42,669 nt of DNA. Source: Mesorhizobium sp. WSM3626. GTDB taxonomy: Bacteria; Pseudomonadota; Alphaproteobacteria; Rhizobiales; Rhizobiaceae. The notes under the pieces were generated by a model that was not told the origin of the DNA, did not search any database, and saw only the letters and a program-made list of their open reading frames with translations. Location: positions 20,571 to 63,239 of the forward strand of contig NZ_AZUY01000037.1 of the NCBI RefSeq assembly GCF_000513935.1, written 5' to 3'. Below are positions 40,853 to 42,669 of the stretch, piece by piece. Position numbers and translations under genes: made by a program. How positions within the stretch are numbered: position 1 is the first letter of the stretch; every line of letters begins with the position of its first letter.

Positions 40853-41311
40853 ATGGCGGAGGCGGACTTGAAAGGGGCAGTGCGCTATCGCGGAGATCGG
40901 ATCAAGCGAGCAAGGCCAGCCGCCAAGCTATGGACAAGCGAGCAGCCTATTGTGGATCGTCAGACTGCGAATGCAATTGCTGAGCTCGACTTGTTGGCCG
41001 TTCTGCTTGATTCACGATGGCGCCTCCCGGGAACGCCAATTCGGTTTGGATTGGATGCCTTAGTGGGCCTAGTGCCAGTACTGGGGGATGCAGCAACCGG
41101 GTTGGTCTCGGCCTACATTGTCCTGCGAGCCCGCAAGTGCGGCGCCGGAAACCTGTTGGTGGCCCGAATGCTGGGGAACGTGCTGTTTGATACTGTGGTG
41201 GGAAGTGTGCCCATTCTCGGATCGATCTTCGACGTGTACTATAAGGCGAACAATCGCAACATCCGATTGCTTCGCCGCCACCTAATCCGGAAGGTTGCGC
41301 GCAACAGCTAA
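40853..41311 (+). CDS. DUF4112 membrane protein
   Basis: 152 residues from ATG at 40853 (MAEADLKGAVRYRGDRIKRA). The DUF4112 core is visible: LAVLLDSRWRLPGTPIRFGL, then DALVGLVPVLGDAATGLVSA, a hydrophobic span and GSVPILGSIFDVYYKANNRN. Two membrane hairpins each carry a conserved P-x-x-G-D or P-x-x-G-S turn. Role unknown. It begins 4 bp after the yidB-like gene and is presumably co-transcribed with it. Confidence 0.85.
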   Translation: MAEADLKGAVRYRGDRIKRARPAAKLWTSEQPIVDRQTANAIAELDLLAVLLDSRWRLPGTPIRFGLDALVGLVPVLGDAATGLVSAYIVLRARKCGAGNLLVARMLGNVLFDTVVGSVPILGSIFDVYYKANNRNIRLLRRHLIRKVARNS

Positions 41312-41322
41312 ACCGTAATTCG

Positions 41323-41524
41323 TCATCGGTGAAGCACATAGATGGCGTAAGAGATATTGCCGAAGAAAAAGGGCAATTCTGCGCCGGAACCCGGATAGCC
41401 GCTCGCGACCCCACCAGAACGACCCAAGCCAGATCAGGACCCTGACCACCAGACTGTAGGCCTGGAGATGGTCGGCGGGGCTGAAGATCATGAGCGCTCC
41501 GCACAGCGCCAGCCGAAACAGCAT
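41323..41524 (-). pseudogene. Probable acyltransferase-3 (OafA-like) C-terminal remnant
   Basis: A hydrophobic segment in one frame (LFRLALCGALMIFSPADHLQ, AYSLVVRVLIWLGSFWWG) is followed in another frame by FFGNISYAIYVLHR and a TGA at 41323-41325. The G-x-I-S-Y-x-x-Y-x-x-H motif is typical of the last part of membrane acyltransferase-3 proteins. The rest is not recoverable. Judged by motif only. Confidence 0.4.
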
Positions 41525-41529
41525 GTAAG

Positions 41530-41951
41530 ATTGCCGTCCCGACTATCTCTGGTCGCATATCGGTTGAGAAAGACCCGGATATAGAGAGAAAACGCGATCC
41601 GAGCGGGAGCTGCGATCGTGTCGTCCCAGTGCGACCCGCCGCCAAGCACGAACCCTGCCGGGCCATCACAGGGCGTCGAAGTGGGCCGTCCTTGAAACCC
41701 AGTCTTGGTCATCCCGTTGTCGCCGGTTTTGGCGGAGGAGACCAAGTCCAACGTTAGACCATCAAATTCTATCCCGGCTTCCTGGCGGACCGGGAGCGCC
41801 CACGAACCCCGCAGGCGCGGATGCTGGGCTGGAGGAAGAGCGGAAAGCCAAGGCCTGTTGCGAGCCTTCCGCCGGCTCGCAACCTTGCTGCGGATAGGTT
41901 ACGCCAGGCTGGCCGGTCCAGCGTGGGTGAAGCGCCATTTCAGTATCCAGT
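41530..41951. other. Non-coding or decayed stretch
   Basis: Between the acyltransferase scrap and the histidine kinase end I see open frames on both strands but none with a family motif or ribosome binding site. It may hold the lost 5' part of the acyltransferase remnant. Confidence 0.35.
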
Positions 41952-42669
41952 CTAGGCCGCGGCGGCAGCGCGCTTGAACACGATTGTGACCGGGTGCCTT
42001 CGTCAGCGCTGGAGGTCACATGGAACTCCGCCTTGGCGTTCTCGCTCAGCGACTGTGCAATGAGCGCGCCGAGCTTGCCTCGCTTGGGCCAGCTTTCGCC
42101 GTCCGGCAACCCGATCCCATCATCGGCAACGACGACGCGGCAGCCATCCCCGTTTACGACGCTGTGCAGGGTGATCGTCCCACTGTCGCGCCCGCGAAAT
42201 GCATGCTTGAGCGCATTGGTCATTGGTCAGCAGTTCGTTGACCACCAAGCCAGTGGGCATGGCAACGTTGACCGAGACCGGATAGGTGTCCACTTTCATG
42301 TCGAGGCGATGCCCTCGACAGCATGCGAGGCCATTACGGCGGACGCGATCTGGCTGAGATAAACGCCGAGATCGACCTCTTCCTTGTGCTCCTCGCCCGA
42401 CAGGGTCTGATAAAGGATGGCCAGGCGTCGACGCGGCCGGCCAGTCTTTCGAAGCGGTTGCGGTCCGGCTCGGTCGCATTGCGCGTTTCGAGGCGGATCA
42501 GGGCGGTGATCATCTGCAGATTGTTCTTCACCCGGTGCTGCAATTCCCGCAACAGCGTGTCCTTCTCGCGAACGCGCTCTTCGATCGAGCGCGCATCTTC
42601 GGTCTCGCCATGGGCCGAGACGTCGACCAGAGCCACCAGCCGGAAGCAGGCTCTGCCATTGTCATCCTC
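41952..42669 (-). pseudogene. HWE/HisKA_2-type sensor histidine kinase, multiple frameshifts, cut by window edge
   Basis: Entering from the right edge, the tail of a PAS domain (FRLVALVDVSAHGE) leads to the dimerization and phosphoacceptor helix TLLRELQHRVKNNLQMITAL (His in LQHRVKNN) and ETRNATEPDRNRFERLAGRV. The frame then shifts, and pieces of the middle are readable in other frames, followed by LDMKVDTYPVSVNVAMPTGL and VVNELLTN. After another shift, ALKHAFRGRDSGTITLHSVV and RVVVADDGIGLPDGESWPKR form the ATPase N and G1 boxes. The end reads VFKRAAAAA with a TAG at 41952-41954. At least three shifts mean it is a pseudogene or badly sequenced. The 5' end is outside the window. Confidence 0.7.

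Noticed and set aside
1..42669. CRISPR arrays, tRNA or rRNA genes, riboswitches
   Set aside because: No regularly spaced repeats, cloverleaf-like or rRNA-conserved segments were recognised by eye; a tRNAscan or Infernal run would be needed to exclude them.

Overview
The window is GC-rich DNA with mostly ATG/GTG starts, AGGAG-type ribosome binding sites and many 4-nt ATGA stop/start overlaps. The gene families (two-domain LigD, XoxF-like PQQ dehydrogenase, coxMNOP-like oxidase, HWE-type kinase, Mn catalase, DUF3606, DUF4112, PRC-barrel) point to an alphaproteobacterium of the Rhizobiales, most likely Mesorhizobium or a close relative. This is inferred from protein families only. No rRNA, tRNA or CRISPR array was recognised.

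Layout. 0-5 kb: a relaxase C-terminal scar, then a compact accessory cluster on the minus strand (glycosyltransferase 2, cytochrome P450, frameshifted sulfotransferase) with a divergent methyltransferase-like gene. 5-7.2 kb: a broken receiver/nucleoside-phosphorylase fusion, followed by remnants of a shikimate dehydrogenase and a TRAP permease. 7.2-15 kb: cardiolipin synthase, a Mn-catalase/DUF892 fusion, small stress-type genes (DUF2293-like, DUF3606), a decayed transposase and FAD oxidoreductase, a conserved hypothetical gene, and a secreted PRC-barrel protein. 15.5-19.3 kb: a repair pair, LigD (ligase plus polymerase, no phosphoesterase domain) and a PolX-like protein whose polymerase centre is degenerate but whose PHP nuclease centre is complete. 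19.5-22.3 kb: a SnoaL remnant, a GSU2403-type nucleotidyltransferase behind two palindromic operators, a possible HipA scrap and a small conserved gene.

22.4-37.8 kb is the intact core. Seven plus-strand genes encode a NitT/TauT-like ABC importer, then the ABC/beta-propeller set known from PQQ-dependent alcohol oxidation. They converge with zero spacing on ten minus-strand genes: a GlcG-like haem protein, a XoxF-type dehydrogenase with the extra Asp linked to lanthanide use, its periplasmic binding-protein partner, a cytochrome c lipoprotein, a caa3-type oxidase (subunits II, I, III), a small membrane protein, CtaG and a membrane-anchored cytochrome c. Together they form a self-contained path from periplasmic alcohol or aldehyde oxidation to oxygen. 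The oxidase subunit I has substitutions at the entry residues of both proton channels.

37.8-42.7 kb: a tandem repeat upstream of the operon, a small conserved gene, a stand-alone SIR2 protein, a phosphoesterase remnant, YidB and DUF4112 genes, an acyltransferase scrap and a multiply frameshifted HWE-type histidine kinase cut by the window edge. Frameshifts are frequent on both sides of the core and absent inside it.
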